Assembly (NCBI GenBank): GCA_002403995.1
Contig: DHIV01000074.1
Span: forward strand, 1 to 30,092
Length of the DNA stretch: 30,092 nt
Direction of reading: 5' to 3'
DNA from: Gallionella sp. UBA4737
GTDB lineage: Bacteria; Pseudomonadota; Gammaproteobacteria; Burkholderiales; Gallionellaceae
The notes beneath the pieces are model-generated. The model saw nothing but the letters and a program-made list of their open reading frames with translations. It was not told where the DNA came from and did not search any database. Below, in pieces: positions 14,659 to 22,265 of the stretch (the first letter of the stretch is position 1; every line of letters starts with the position of its first letter). A program made the translations under genes and the position numbers.

Positions 14659-17193
14659 ATGAATAAGTGGTTGTTTTGGCAGAAGGACTGGTTTGTTGGT
14701 TTGTTGGTGGCTTTGGTATTCCTTTTTGGCGCCAATAGCGACCTGATGCAGAGTCTGGAGCGCAAGGCTTATGACTTGGGAGTTTTGGCTTCCTCAAGGA
14801 CTCCGAGCGACAAGATCGCGGTGATCGCCATCGATGAGCAAAGCATCGCCAATCTGGGACGCTGGCCTTGGCCGCGCGCGATACACGCCCAGATGTTGGA
14901 TGTCCTGGCGGCAGGGCACCCCAAAGTGATCGGCTATACCGCATTTTTCTTTGAGCCGCAGGTAGATGCCGGGTTGGACTATATATACAAGATTGCCGAA
15001 TTGATCGGTAATTCAAAACTTAAAGATACAAAAAACCCCGAAAAACAAGCTGAACTTGCACAGCTCAGTGCTTTGTTGCAGGAGGCGGCGCAAAATCTCG
15101 ATAACGATCAAAAACTCAGTGCAAGCATAGAAAAGGCGAATAATGTTCTGCTTGCGATGTTCTTCGAGTTGGGCGAACCGCAGGGCAAACCCGATCAGGA
15201 ATTACCTGACTACGTGTTGCGCAATAATCTCACGAACGTAAAAGATACCAGCAGTTCAGGCGATTTGCCTTTACCCTCACAAAATGTTTTGTTGCCGATC
15301 CCGGCATTGGGCAGCAAGGCATTGGCCATCGGGCATCTGAACAGCTTCCCGGATGTTGATGGTGCGATACGTACCGAACCGCTAGTGGTTGGTTATTACA
15401 ATCAATACTATCCATCGCTTTCATTGATGCTGGCAGCCAAGAGCCTCAATCTCGAGCCCAAGGATATACGCATCAATCTGGGAGAAAGTGTGCAGCTGGG
15501 TAATCAGAAAATCGCTACTGACCCGGCCTTGCGGATGCACACCTATTTTTACAAGGATAAAGATGGTCATCCAGCCTTTCCGGTGGATTCTTTCTATGAT
15601 GTCTTGACCGGCAAGATTCCGGCGGAAAAATACCGCGACAAGATCGTGCTGATCGGTGCATCGGCAGCTGGTATAGGTTCATTGCAAGTGACGCCCATTT
15701 CTTCCGGTATGGCGCCGGTGTTGACTTTGGCGCATTCGGTGTCGAGCATTCTCAAGGGAGATTTTTTTGTCACACCGAACTGGGCTGAATGGGCGCAAAC
15801 CGGTGTGTTTCTGTTTATTGCGCTTTATCTGATTCTGCTGTTGCCACGCCTGAATGCCGCCATCGGTGCGGTGGTCACCGGTACGTTGTTCACAGTACTG
15901 CTGGGTGCGCATTTCGTGTTGATGACGACACAGGCGATGTGGTTGCAACTGATGCTGCCCGCTTCGTTGTTGTTGGTTGGCCATTTGTTACTGACGACCA
16001 AGCGCTTTTTGATGACCGAAAAGGGCAAGCAAAAATCGGATGCCGAATCTGCGGAAAGCAATCGCATGCTGGGCCTGGCCTTTCAGGGCCAGGGGCAATT
16101 GGATATGGCCTTCGACAAATTCCGCAAAGTGCAGGTAGATGACAGCCTGATGGAGGTCTTGTACAACCTGGGGCTGGATTTCGAGCGCAAGCGCCAGTTC
16201 AACAAGGCGGAGTCGGTATTCAAATATATGGCGGAATACAACCCCAAATTCCGCGACCTGAATGCGCGTCTTGCCCAGACCAAAGCCATGTCCGAAACGG
16301 TGATGCTTGGCGGTTCATCAGGCAAGGGCAACGCCAGTACTTTGGTGCTGGACAAGGCGGGTGTGTCCAAGCCGATGCTGGGACGTTATGAAATTGAAAA
16401 AGAACTCGGTAAGGGTGCGATGGGGGTGGTATATCTCGGCAAAGATCCGAAAATCGGCCGTGTTGTGGCAATCAAGACCATGGCGCTGGCGCAAGAGTTC
16501 GAGGCCGATGAACTGGAAGATGTGAAAGCCCGTTTTTTCCGTGAAGCCGAAACAGCCGGTCGTCTCAACCACCCGAACATTGTGACTATGTATGATGCCG
16601 GAGAAGAGCATGACCTTGCCTACATAGCAATGGAGTTTCTCAAAGGCAGGGATCTGGTTCCCTACACCAAGCCGGATAATTTGCTGCCTTTGCCCAAGGC
16701 GATGAGTATTATTGCGCGCGTTGCCGATGCGCTGGATTATGCGCATAAGCAGAACGTGGTGCATCGCGACATCAAGCCGGCCAATATCATGTACGATTTC
16801 GAGGCGGATACGCCCAAGGTGACCGACTTCGGCATTGCGCGTATCACCGACTCAAGCAAAACAAAAACCGGCATGGTATTGGGTACGCCTTCTTTCATGT
16901 CGCCTGAGCAACTTGCCGGCAAGAAGATCGAAGGGTCTTCCGACCTGTTTTCTTTGGGCGTCAGTTTGTACCAAATGGCTTGTGGTAAGCTTCCATTCGA
17001 AGGGGATTCGATGGCGCAATTAATGTTTCGGATAGCAAATGAACCGCATATGGATATCCTGAGCATCAAACCAGACTTGCCCGCATGTTTGGTGGCGATC
17101 ATTAACCGATCCTTGGCCAAGCAGATCGGGGATCGCTATGCCAATGGCGCTGAAATGGCCCATGCGTTGCGCCAATGTGCTGCCAGCATATAA
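14659..17193 (+). CDS. CHASE2-domain transmembrane Ser/Thr protein kinase
   Basis: Membrane receptor kinase of 844 residues. A first membrane helix (WFVGLLVALVFLFGA, about residues 10-25) leads into an extracytoplasmic CHASE2 sensor (about 30-365; DKIAVIAIDEQSIANLGRWP is its hallmark). Three more helices follow (about 375-450) and then a TPR-like helical segment (about 465-530, MLGLAFQGQGQLDMAFDKF). The kinase domain begins near residue 575. Visible are the glycine loop GKGAMGVVYLG, VAIK with Lys606, HRDIKPAN with Asp704, DFG with Asp723 and the activation segment GTPSFMSPEQ. All catalytic residues are present, so it should be active. Start: the ATG at 14659 behind GGGGG; an upstream TTG in frame is unlikely. 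A PP2C phosphatase follows after ten bases. Confidence 0.93.
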   Translation: MNKWLFWQKDWFVGLLVALVFLFGANSDLMQSLERKAYDLGVLASSRTPSDKIAVIAIDEQSIANLGRWPWPRAIHAQMLDVLAAGHPKVIGYTAFFFEPQVDAGLDYIYKIAELIGNSKLKDTKNPEKQAELAQLSALLQEAAQNLDNDQKLSASIEKANNVLLAMFFELGEPQGKPDQELPDYVLRNNLTNVKDTSSSGDLPLPSQNVLLPIPALGSKALAIGHLNSFPDVDGAIRTEPLVVGYYNQYYPSLSLMLAAKSLNLEPKDIRINLGESVQLGNQKIATDPALRMHTYFYKDKDGHPAFPVDSFYDVLTGKIPAEKYRDKIVLIGASAAGIGSLQVTPISSGMAPVLTLAHSVSSILKGDFFVTPNWAEWAQTGVFLFIALYLILLLPRLNAAIGAVVTGTLFTVLLGAHFVLMTTQAMWLQLMLPASLLLVGHLLLTTKRFLMTEKGKQKSDAESAESNRMLGLAFQGQGQLDMAFDKFRKVQVDDSLMEVLYNLGLDFERKRQFNKAESVFKYMAEYNPKFRDLNARLAQTKAMSETVMLGGSSGKGNASTLVLDKAGVSKPMLGRYEIEKELGKGAMGVVYLGKDPKIGRVVAIKTMALAQEFEADELEDVKARFFREAETAGRLNHPNIVTMYDAGEEHDLAYIAMEFLKGRDLVPYTKPDNLLPLPKAMSIIARVADALDYAHKQNVVHRDIKPANIMYDFEADTPKVTDFGIARITDSSKTKTGMVLGTPSFMSPEQLAGKKIEGSSDLFSLGVSLYQMACGKLPFEGDSMAQLMFRIANEPHMDILSIKPDLPACLVAIINRSLAKQIGDRYANGAEMAHALRQCAASI

Positions 17194-17203
17194 GGGGATA
17201 TTG

Positions 17204-18031
17204 ATGAAGATTGCAGAGGCGTTGGAAGTATTCAGCCAGACCCACCCCGGCATGGTACGCTCCCATAATGAAGATAGTGTAGCGTGCGATCCGGCCTGTG
17301 GCCTGGTGGTATTGGCTGACGGCATGGGAGGGTACAATGCGGGCGAAGTGGCGAGCGGCATTGCCGTTTCAGTGGTCGTGACGGAAGTCAGTCACCGTTT
17401 GCAGAACGCCAGCCCGGTGGAACGCGGAGAGAGGGACGGAGAGGATCTGGGTGTGTCGCTGTTGCGCGGCAATATTCAGAAAGCCAATGCTTCTATTTTT
17501 AATGCTGCGCAGAGTCAGCCACAGTATGCGGGGATGGGAACGACCATCGTCTCCGGACTGTTTTATGACAACCGTGTGGCGGTCGGACATGTCGGTGATT
17601 CACGTATGTACCGATTGCGCGGCGAGATGCTGGAAACGATCACCAGGGATCATTCCCTGCTGCAGGAACAGATAGATAGCGGGATGATCAGCGTTGAAGA
17701 TGCCCGCTTGTCCAAGAACAAGAATCTGGTGACACGAGCGGTCGGGATCGATGCGGATCTGGAGCCGGAAATCCATGTGCATGATGTGATGGTGGGCGAT
17801 ATTTACCTGCTGTGCTCGGACGGTTTGAACGACATGGTAGAGGACGATGATATTCAGGCTACGCTCCATGCGTTGCAGAGCAATTTGCCGCTTGCGGCAG
17901 ATCAGTTGATACAAATGGCGAACGATAACGGCGGTCGCGATAATGTTTCGGTGATACTGGTAAAGATAAAGGGCAGATTTGCCGCGCCGCGTGGTTGGCT
18001 GGCTAAATTGCTAAGTTGGTTTGAGAGATAA
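17204..18031 (+). CDS. PP2C-type Ser/Thr protein phosphatase
   Basis: Metal-dependent phosphatase of 275 residues and the likely counter-enzyme of the preceding kinase. PP2C motifs are in order: VRSHNEDS near residue 22, VLADGMGGYNAGEVAS near 38, GMGTTIVSGLFYDNR and VGHVGDSRMYRLR near 110-135, TRDHSLLQEQIDSGMI, LLCSDGLNDMVEDDDI and NGGRDNVSVILVKI. The metal-binding aspartates (NED, DGMGG, SDG, RDN) are all kept. It is soluble, with no transmembrane segment. Start: the ATG at 17204 with AAGGGGA five bases before it; the frame is open further upstream only over the kinase gene. Confidence 0.94.
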   Translation: MKIAEALEVFSQTHPGMVRSHNEDSVACDPACGLVVLADGMGGYNAGEVASGIAVSVVVTEVSHRLQNASPVERGERDGEDLGVSLLRGNIQKANASIFNAAQSQPQYAGMGTTIVSGLFYDNRVAVGHVGDSRMYRLRGEMLETITRDHSLLQEQIDSGMISVEDARLSKNKNLVTRAVGIDADLEPEIHVHDVMVGDIYLLCSDGLNDMVEDDDIQATLHALQSNLPLAADQLIQMANDNGGRDNVSVILVKIKGRFAAPRGWLAKLLSWFER

Positions 18032-18051
18032 TTAGTACGAGGGTTACGACT

Positions 18052-18879
18052 ATGGCGGCAAAATTGATACTTAGCATGGATGGGGCGGTAATCAAAGAAT
18101 ACCCCCTTAATAAAGAGCGCATGACCATCGGGCGCAAGGCACACAACGACATCGCCATCGACAATTTGGCGGTGAGCGGCGAGCATGCTGCGATCGTTAC
18201 TATCCTGCATGACTCCTTCCTTGAGGATCTGGATAGTACCAACGGACTGGAAGTGAATGGCAAACCAACTAAAAAGCATTTCCTGCAAAACAATGATGTA
18301 ATCGAAATCGGCAAGTACAAGCTGAAATACATCAACGATCAAATCACGCAGACTACTCCGGCTGACTTTGAAAAGACCATGATTCTGCGTGCACCCGTTA
18401 AGCAGGCTACTCCAGCCCCGGGTGCGAACAAACCGGCTGCGATGCATGGTTATATGCCAACGAAAGCCGATAGTAAATCGACGCTTGAAGCAGCAGCAGA
18501 AAGGACCGGTAAGTTCGAAGCACCCAAGCCGGCCGTTTCTGCCCAGGCTGCTGCGCCAGCAAAGCCGGCACAACCAGTTGCCCCTGCGGCTGCTCCACAA
18601 GCTGGAGCTTCAAAACAGGTCGCTGTGGTGCAAGTTTTGACCGGACCTAATGCCGGAAAGGAACTCGAGTTGGTAAAAAACCTCACCACTCTAGGCAAGC
18701 CTGGCATGCAGGTGGCGGTACTGACTCGTCGCCCGCATGGTTACTTCATTACGCATGTCGAAGGGGAAAGTTTCCCGTTGGTGAATGGCAAGGCGCTGAC
18801 CAATCAGCCACACCAATTGAATGAACACGATGTGATTGAACTGGCCGGGGTCAAGATGGAATTCTATTTCAAGGGATAG
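18052..18879 (+). CDS. FHA-domain phosphothreonine-binding protein with a second FHA-like region
   Basis: The 275-residue product starts with an FHA domain (about residues 5-90): TIGRKAHNDIAIDN, VSGEHAAIV and LEDLDSTNGLEVNGK contain the conserved Gly-Arg, Ser-x-x-His and Asn-Gly positions that bind phosphothreonine. A long Ala/Pro/Lys linker (about 110-190) joins a C-terminal region. That region has an FHA-like pattern (TLGKPGMQVAVLTRR, PLVNGKAL, LNEHDVIELAGVKMEFYF) but lacks the usual Arg and Ser-x-x-His, so it probably does not bind phosphate. It lies 20 bases behind the phosphatase and is probably a phosphorylation-dependent adaptor for the kinase upstream. Confidence 0.9.
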   Translation: MAAKLILSMDGAVIKEYPLNKERMTIGRKAHNDIAIDNLAVSGEHAAIVTILHDSFLEDLDSTNGLEVNGKPTKKHFLQNNDVIEIGKYKLKYINDQITQTTPADFEKTMILRAPVKQATPAPGANKPAAMHGYMPTKADSKSTLEAAAERTGKFEAPKPAVSAQAAAPAKPAQPVAPAAAPQAGASKQVAVVQVLTGPNAGKELELVKNLTTLGKPGMQVAVLTRRPHGYFITHVEGESFPLVNGKALTNQPHQLNEHDVIELAGVKMEFYFKG

Positions 18880-18882
18880 ATG

Positions 18883-19118
18883 TGGACAGGGGACAGCAGG
18901 CTGATGATGGTATAGCCAATGACTTGCCCAACGTTTTTTGCTGGGTTAGCGCGAATCAACCTGCCATCCCGCAAAAAAACCCGATACCGGTGTCGGTTAT
19001 AAAAACCCGACCAAGCGGGAAATCAGCTTTGCATAGCCATTCGGCCAAGTCACCAAAAGACGGTGACATAAGCCGCTGGTTAACGTTATCCAAAACGCCG
19101 GTTATGTCTCCTGTCTCC
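18883..19118. repeat. Structured intergenic segment with imperfect terminal inverted repeats, MITE-like
   Basis: The left end GTGGACAGGGGACA (18882-18895) matches the reverse complement of the right end (19105-19118) at 11 of 14 positions. Inside are further palindromes. GTTTTTTGC (18933-18941) pairs with GCAAAAAAAC (18971-18980). CCGATACCGGTGTCGG (18981-18996) is palindromic but for one T-G pair. GACATAAGCCG near 19066 pairs with CGGTTATGTC (19099-19108) with one bulge. It fills most of the gap between the FHA and cyclase genes. A non-autonomous insertion is a reasonable guess; no target duplication was recognised. Confidence 0.35.
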
Positions 19119-19129
19119 CGTGTAGCGTC

Positions 19130-21352
19130 GTGAAAAAAAATGCAATCTTGATTGGAATTGGCCTGCTGATATCCTTGTTATTTGTCGGTAGTGCCGCCCG
19201 TTTCTACAGATTGGATTTTGTCGAGCAGCTGTCTGCCATTATTTACGATTATCGATTGCGGCTGACCATGCCGCGCACGCTGGATGATCGTATCGTTATT
19301 GTCGACATAGACGAAAAAAGCCTGAAGGAAGAGGGACGCTGGCCATGGGGGCGTGACCGTTTGGCCCTGTTGATGGACAAGCTGTTCGATAAATATGGCG
19401 TAGCGGTAGTGGGCTTTGACGTTGTTTTTGCCGAAAAAGATGAGAGCTCAGGACTCAAGGTGTTGCAGAAGCTCGGGGAAAACCAACTCAAGGGCGATCA
19501 GTCGTTTCAAGCTACGCTTAGCCAGATTCAACCGCAACTGGATTATGACAAGCTGTTTGCCGGCAAGATCAAAAATCGCAAGGTGGTGCTGGGGTATTAT
19601 CTGACCAATCAGGCAGACCAGCATGCTTCCGGGATGCTTCCCGAGCCGACCTTCCCGCCCGGAACTTTCAAGGGGCACTCGGTAGAATTCACAACATGGA
19701 ATGGCTATGGCGCCAATCTTCCCGAGTTGCAGCAAGCCGCTGCGAGCGCGGGACATTTCAACCCATTGGTTGACTTTGATGGTCGCGTACGCCGCGTGCC
19801 GATGCTTGTAGAATACAACGGCGCATATTATGAGTCGTTATCGCTGGCAATGGTTCGCACCTTGCTGGGCCAAACAAAATTGTTGCCCGGCTATGCCGAA
19901 GTCAAGGCCGGCGGGTATGCCGGTATGGAGTGGCTGGAACTGGATGCGACCGGGGGCAGGATAAAAATACCGGTTGATAATGATGTGGCAACTTTTGTTC
20001 CGTACCGCGGTGCACAGGGGAGTTTTCGCTATATTTCGATAACAGACGTGCTGCATGACCGCGTTGAACCTGCACAACTGAAGGACAAGATCATTCTGGT
20101 GGGTACAACCGCTCCCGGGTTGCTGGATATGCGCTCCACGCCGGTGGCGGAGGTTTACCCGGGGGTGGAAGTCCACGCCAGCATGATTTCCGGCATTCTC
20201 GATCAAAATCTGAAAGAGCGGCCCGCTTATATGCTGGGCGCAGAAGTGGTTTGGTTGTTGTTGATCGGCATTGGTTTGAGTTTTTTGTTGCCATTATTCA
20301 CTCCGGCCAAAGCGATTCTCGCTTCCGTTTTTACACTCATTTCTACGGCAGGACTGAGTTTGGCCGTCTGGCAGTATGGGAATGTGTTGATGCCAGTGGC
20401 AAACAGCCTGGTGATGATCGCTTTGTTATTCGCCTTCAATATGTCTTACGGTTACTTCTTCGAGTCGCGTACCAAACGGCAGATTACCGGGCTGTTCGGG
20501 CAATATGTGCCGAGTAAAGTGGTCGAGGAGATGGTGAAGCACCCGGAAAGCGTGTCCATGGAAAGCCAAAGCCGTGATATGACCATCCTGTTTTCAGATG
20601 TGCGCGGCTTTACCACCATCTCGGAAGGATTGGACCCAAAAGAATTATCATTGCTGATGAGTGAGTTTTTGACTCCCTTGACGCGGGTGATCTATAAATA
20701 CCGCGGCACGATCGACAAGTATATGGGCGACTGCATCATGGCTTTTTGGGGAGCGCCGCTGCCGGACAAGGATCATGCGCGGAACGCCATTCTTGCAGGT
20801 ATCGAGATGCAAGCGACTTTGCAGGCATTGCAACCGCGCTTCAAGGAACGCGGTTGGCCGGAAATTCAGGTTGGCGTGGGCATCAATACCGGGCGCGTCA
20901 GCGTCGGCAACATGGGCTCGGAAGAGCGAGTTGCCTATACGGTAATGGGCGATGAAGTGAACTTGGCATCACGTCTGGAAGGTATCACCAAACAATACGG
21001 GGTGGGTATCATCGTCGGTGAGAATACCCGGAACCTTGTGAAGGATTTCCTGTATCGCGAACTTGACCACGTGCGGGTAAAAGGTAAAGATAAGCCCGTG
21101 GCGATTTACGAACCGCTTGCATTGATCGGTGAAGCGAGCAAAGCGCTTCATGATGAAGTCAAGTTGTTTCATGAAGTGCGCCGCCTGTATCGCAAACAGG
21201 ATTGGGATCAGGCAGAATTGCAACTGATGAATCTGCAGCGCATATCGCCGGACACTGCCCTGTACAGAATCTACGCGGAGCGGGTGATCTACTTCCGTGC
21301 AAAGCCATCCGATGCGGATTGGGACGGGGTGTTTGTGTTCCAGACCAAGTAA
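19130..21352 (+). CDS. CHASE2-domain transmembrane class III adenylate/guanylate cyclase
   Basis: A 740-residue membrane receptor that should make cAMP or cGMP. An N-terminal helix (AILIGIGLLISLLFVG) leads into an extracytoplasmic CHASE2 domain (about residues 25-355, DRIVIVDIDEKSLKEEGRWP). Three helices follow (about 365-440). The cyclase domain (about 475-650) has FSDVRGFTTISE with metal-binding Asp490, KYMGDCIMAFWGAP with Asp534, and VMGDEVNLASRLEG with Asp608, Asn611 and Arg615. The full catalytic set is present. Lys530 and Asp608 are at the adenine-selecting positions, which favours ATP as substrate. A TPR-like tail ends the protein. The start is GTG at 19130 without a ribosome-binding site; the N-terminal helix supports it. 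Confidence 0.92.
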   Translation: MKKNAILIGIGLLISLLFVGSAARFYRLDFVEQLSAIIYDYRLRLTMPRTLDDRIVIVDIDEKSLKEEGRWPWGRDRLALLMDKLFDKYGVAVVGFDVVFAEKDESSGLKVLQKLGENQLKGDQSFQATLSQIQPQLDYDKLFAGKIKNRKVVLGYYLTNQADQHASGMLPEPTFPPGTFKGHSVEFTTWNGYGANLPELQQAAASAGHFNPLVDFDGRVRRVPMLVEYNGAYYESLSLAMVRTLLGQTKLLPGYAEVKAGGYAGMEWLELDATGGRIKIPVDNDVATFVPYRGAQGSFRYISITDVLHDRVEPAQLKDKIILVGTTAPGLLDMRSTPVAEVYPGVEVHASMISGILDQNLKERPAYMLGAEVVWLLLIGIGLSFLLPLFTPAKAILASVFTLISTAGLSLAVWQYGNVLMPVANSLVMIALLFAFNMSYGYFFESRTKRQITGLFGQYVPSKVVEEMVKHPESVSMESQSRDMTILFSDVRGFTTISEGLDPKELSLLMSEFLTPLTRVIYKYRGTIDKYMGDCIMAFWGAPLPDKDHARNAILAGIEMQATLQALQPRFKERGWPEIQVGVGINTGRVSVGNMGSEERVAYTVMGDEVNLASRLEGITKQYGVGIIVGENTRNLVKDFLYRELDHVRVKGKDKPVAIYEPLALIGEASKALHDEVKLFHEVRRLYRKQDWDQAELQLMNLQRISPDTALYRIYAERVIYFRAKPSDADWDGVFVFQTK

Positions 21353-21384
21353 GCCGGTAAAATTCTCAGGACACACAGGATAAG

Positions 21385-22152
21385 ATGAAACTCAGAGTAT
21401 TGGGATGCAGCGGTGGAATAGGTGGCAATCTGCGCACCACTTCGTTCCTGCTTGATCATGACGTGCTGATTGATGCCGGTACCGGGGTGGGGGAGCTCAG
21501 TCTGGCAGAGCTGGTTATGATTGATCATGTTTTCGTCACCCACTCTCACCTCGACCATATCGCCTCCATTCCGTTCATGGTTGACAGCGTCGGATTGATG
21601 CGCGATCGTCCATTGACAGTTTATGCAAGCGAGGAGACGCTGGACATCCTCAAGCAGCATATTTTCAATTGGAAAATATGGCCGGATTTCAATGAGATTC
21701 CCAATGCACAGCAACCTTACATGCGTTACCAGGCTATGGAACTGGGCGAGACTGTTGTCCTGAATGGACGCAAGATAACTTCCATCCCCGCCAATCATGT
21801 TGTGCCTGCGGTGGGCTATCATCTGGACAGCGGCAAGGCGAGCCTGGTATTCAGCGGGGATACCACCACCAATGATGCGTTATGGAAGGTAGTCAACAAA
21901 ATTGAAAATTTGCGTTACCTTGTCATCGAGACTGCATTTTCAAACAGTGAAAAGGATATAGCGGTAATTTCCAAGCATCTGTGCCCCAGTATGCTCGCTA
22001 CTGAGCTGGTCAAATTCAAACGACACGAAGCAGAGATATTCATCACTCATCTCAAACCGGGTGAGCTTGAATTGACGATGCAGGAGATAGAAGATTGTGT
22101 GAGCGGGATGATCCCCAAGATGTTGTTGAACAATCAGGAATTCGAACTTTAA
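21385..22152 (+). CDS. MBL-fold hydrolase with class II cyclic-nucleotide phosphodiesterase signature
   Basis: The 255-residue product is a metallo-beta-lactamase-fold hydrolase. Metal-binding residues are seen in THSHLDH (His53, His55, Asp57, His58), in the NHVVPAVG loop, in FSGDTTTND and in THLKPGE near the C-terminus. The segment HSHLDHIASIPFMVDS closely follows the class II cAMP phosphodiesterase signature (yeast PDE1 type), though that pattern is from memory and RNase Z-like relatives share parts of it. It lies 32 bases behind the nucleotide cyclase, so degradation of the cyclase product is a sensible role. No signal peptide is seen, so it is cytosolic. Confidence 0.88.
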   Translation: MKLRVLGCSGGIGGNLRTTSFLLDHDVLIDAGTGVGELSLAELVMIDHVFVTHSHLDHIASIPFMVDSVGLMRDRPLTVYASEETLDILKQHIFNWKIWPDFNEIPNAQQPYMRYQAMELGETVVLNGRKITSIPANHVVPAVGYHLDSGKASLVFSGDTTTNDALWKVVNKIENLRYLVIETAFSNSEKDIAVISKHLCPSMLATELVKFKRHEAEIFITHLKPGELELTMQEIEDCVSGMIPKMLLNNQEFEL

Positions 22153-22265
22153 TGCTGGCGATGAGTTACACACAAGGCATCAAAATTCTAGCTGGACATG
22201 AACCATGGTTGATGCCGGGTCCGGAACGGCAGCAGTCTAATGAGGCGGGCGAGGGAGTGGAATGA
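22152..22265 (+). CDS. Possible 37-residue protein coupled to both neighbours
   Basis: An ATG at 22152 overlaps the stop of the preceding gene (TAATG). The frame stays open for 37 codons and its TGA overlaps the ATG of the next gene (ATGA at 22262-22265). The product begins MLAMSYTQGIKILAGHEPW and ends in an acidic Gly/Glu stretch. No domain is recognised. The fit of both ends to the flanking genes is the only support; the same geometry could arise by chance in a 110-base gap. Confidence 0.35.
   Translation: MLAMSYTQGIKILAGHEPWLMPGPERQQSNEAGEGVE

Noticed and set aside
18882..19133. 83-codon open frame filling the FHA-cyclase gap, ending in GTGA overlap with the cyclase
   Set aside because: The start is GTG three bases behind the FHA stop with no ribosome-binding site. 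The composition is unlike a folded protein, and the DNA is better explained by inverted repeats.
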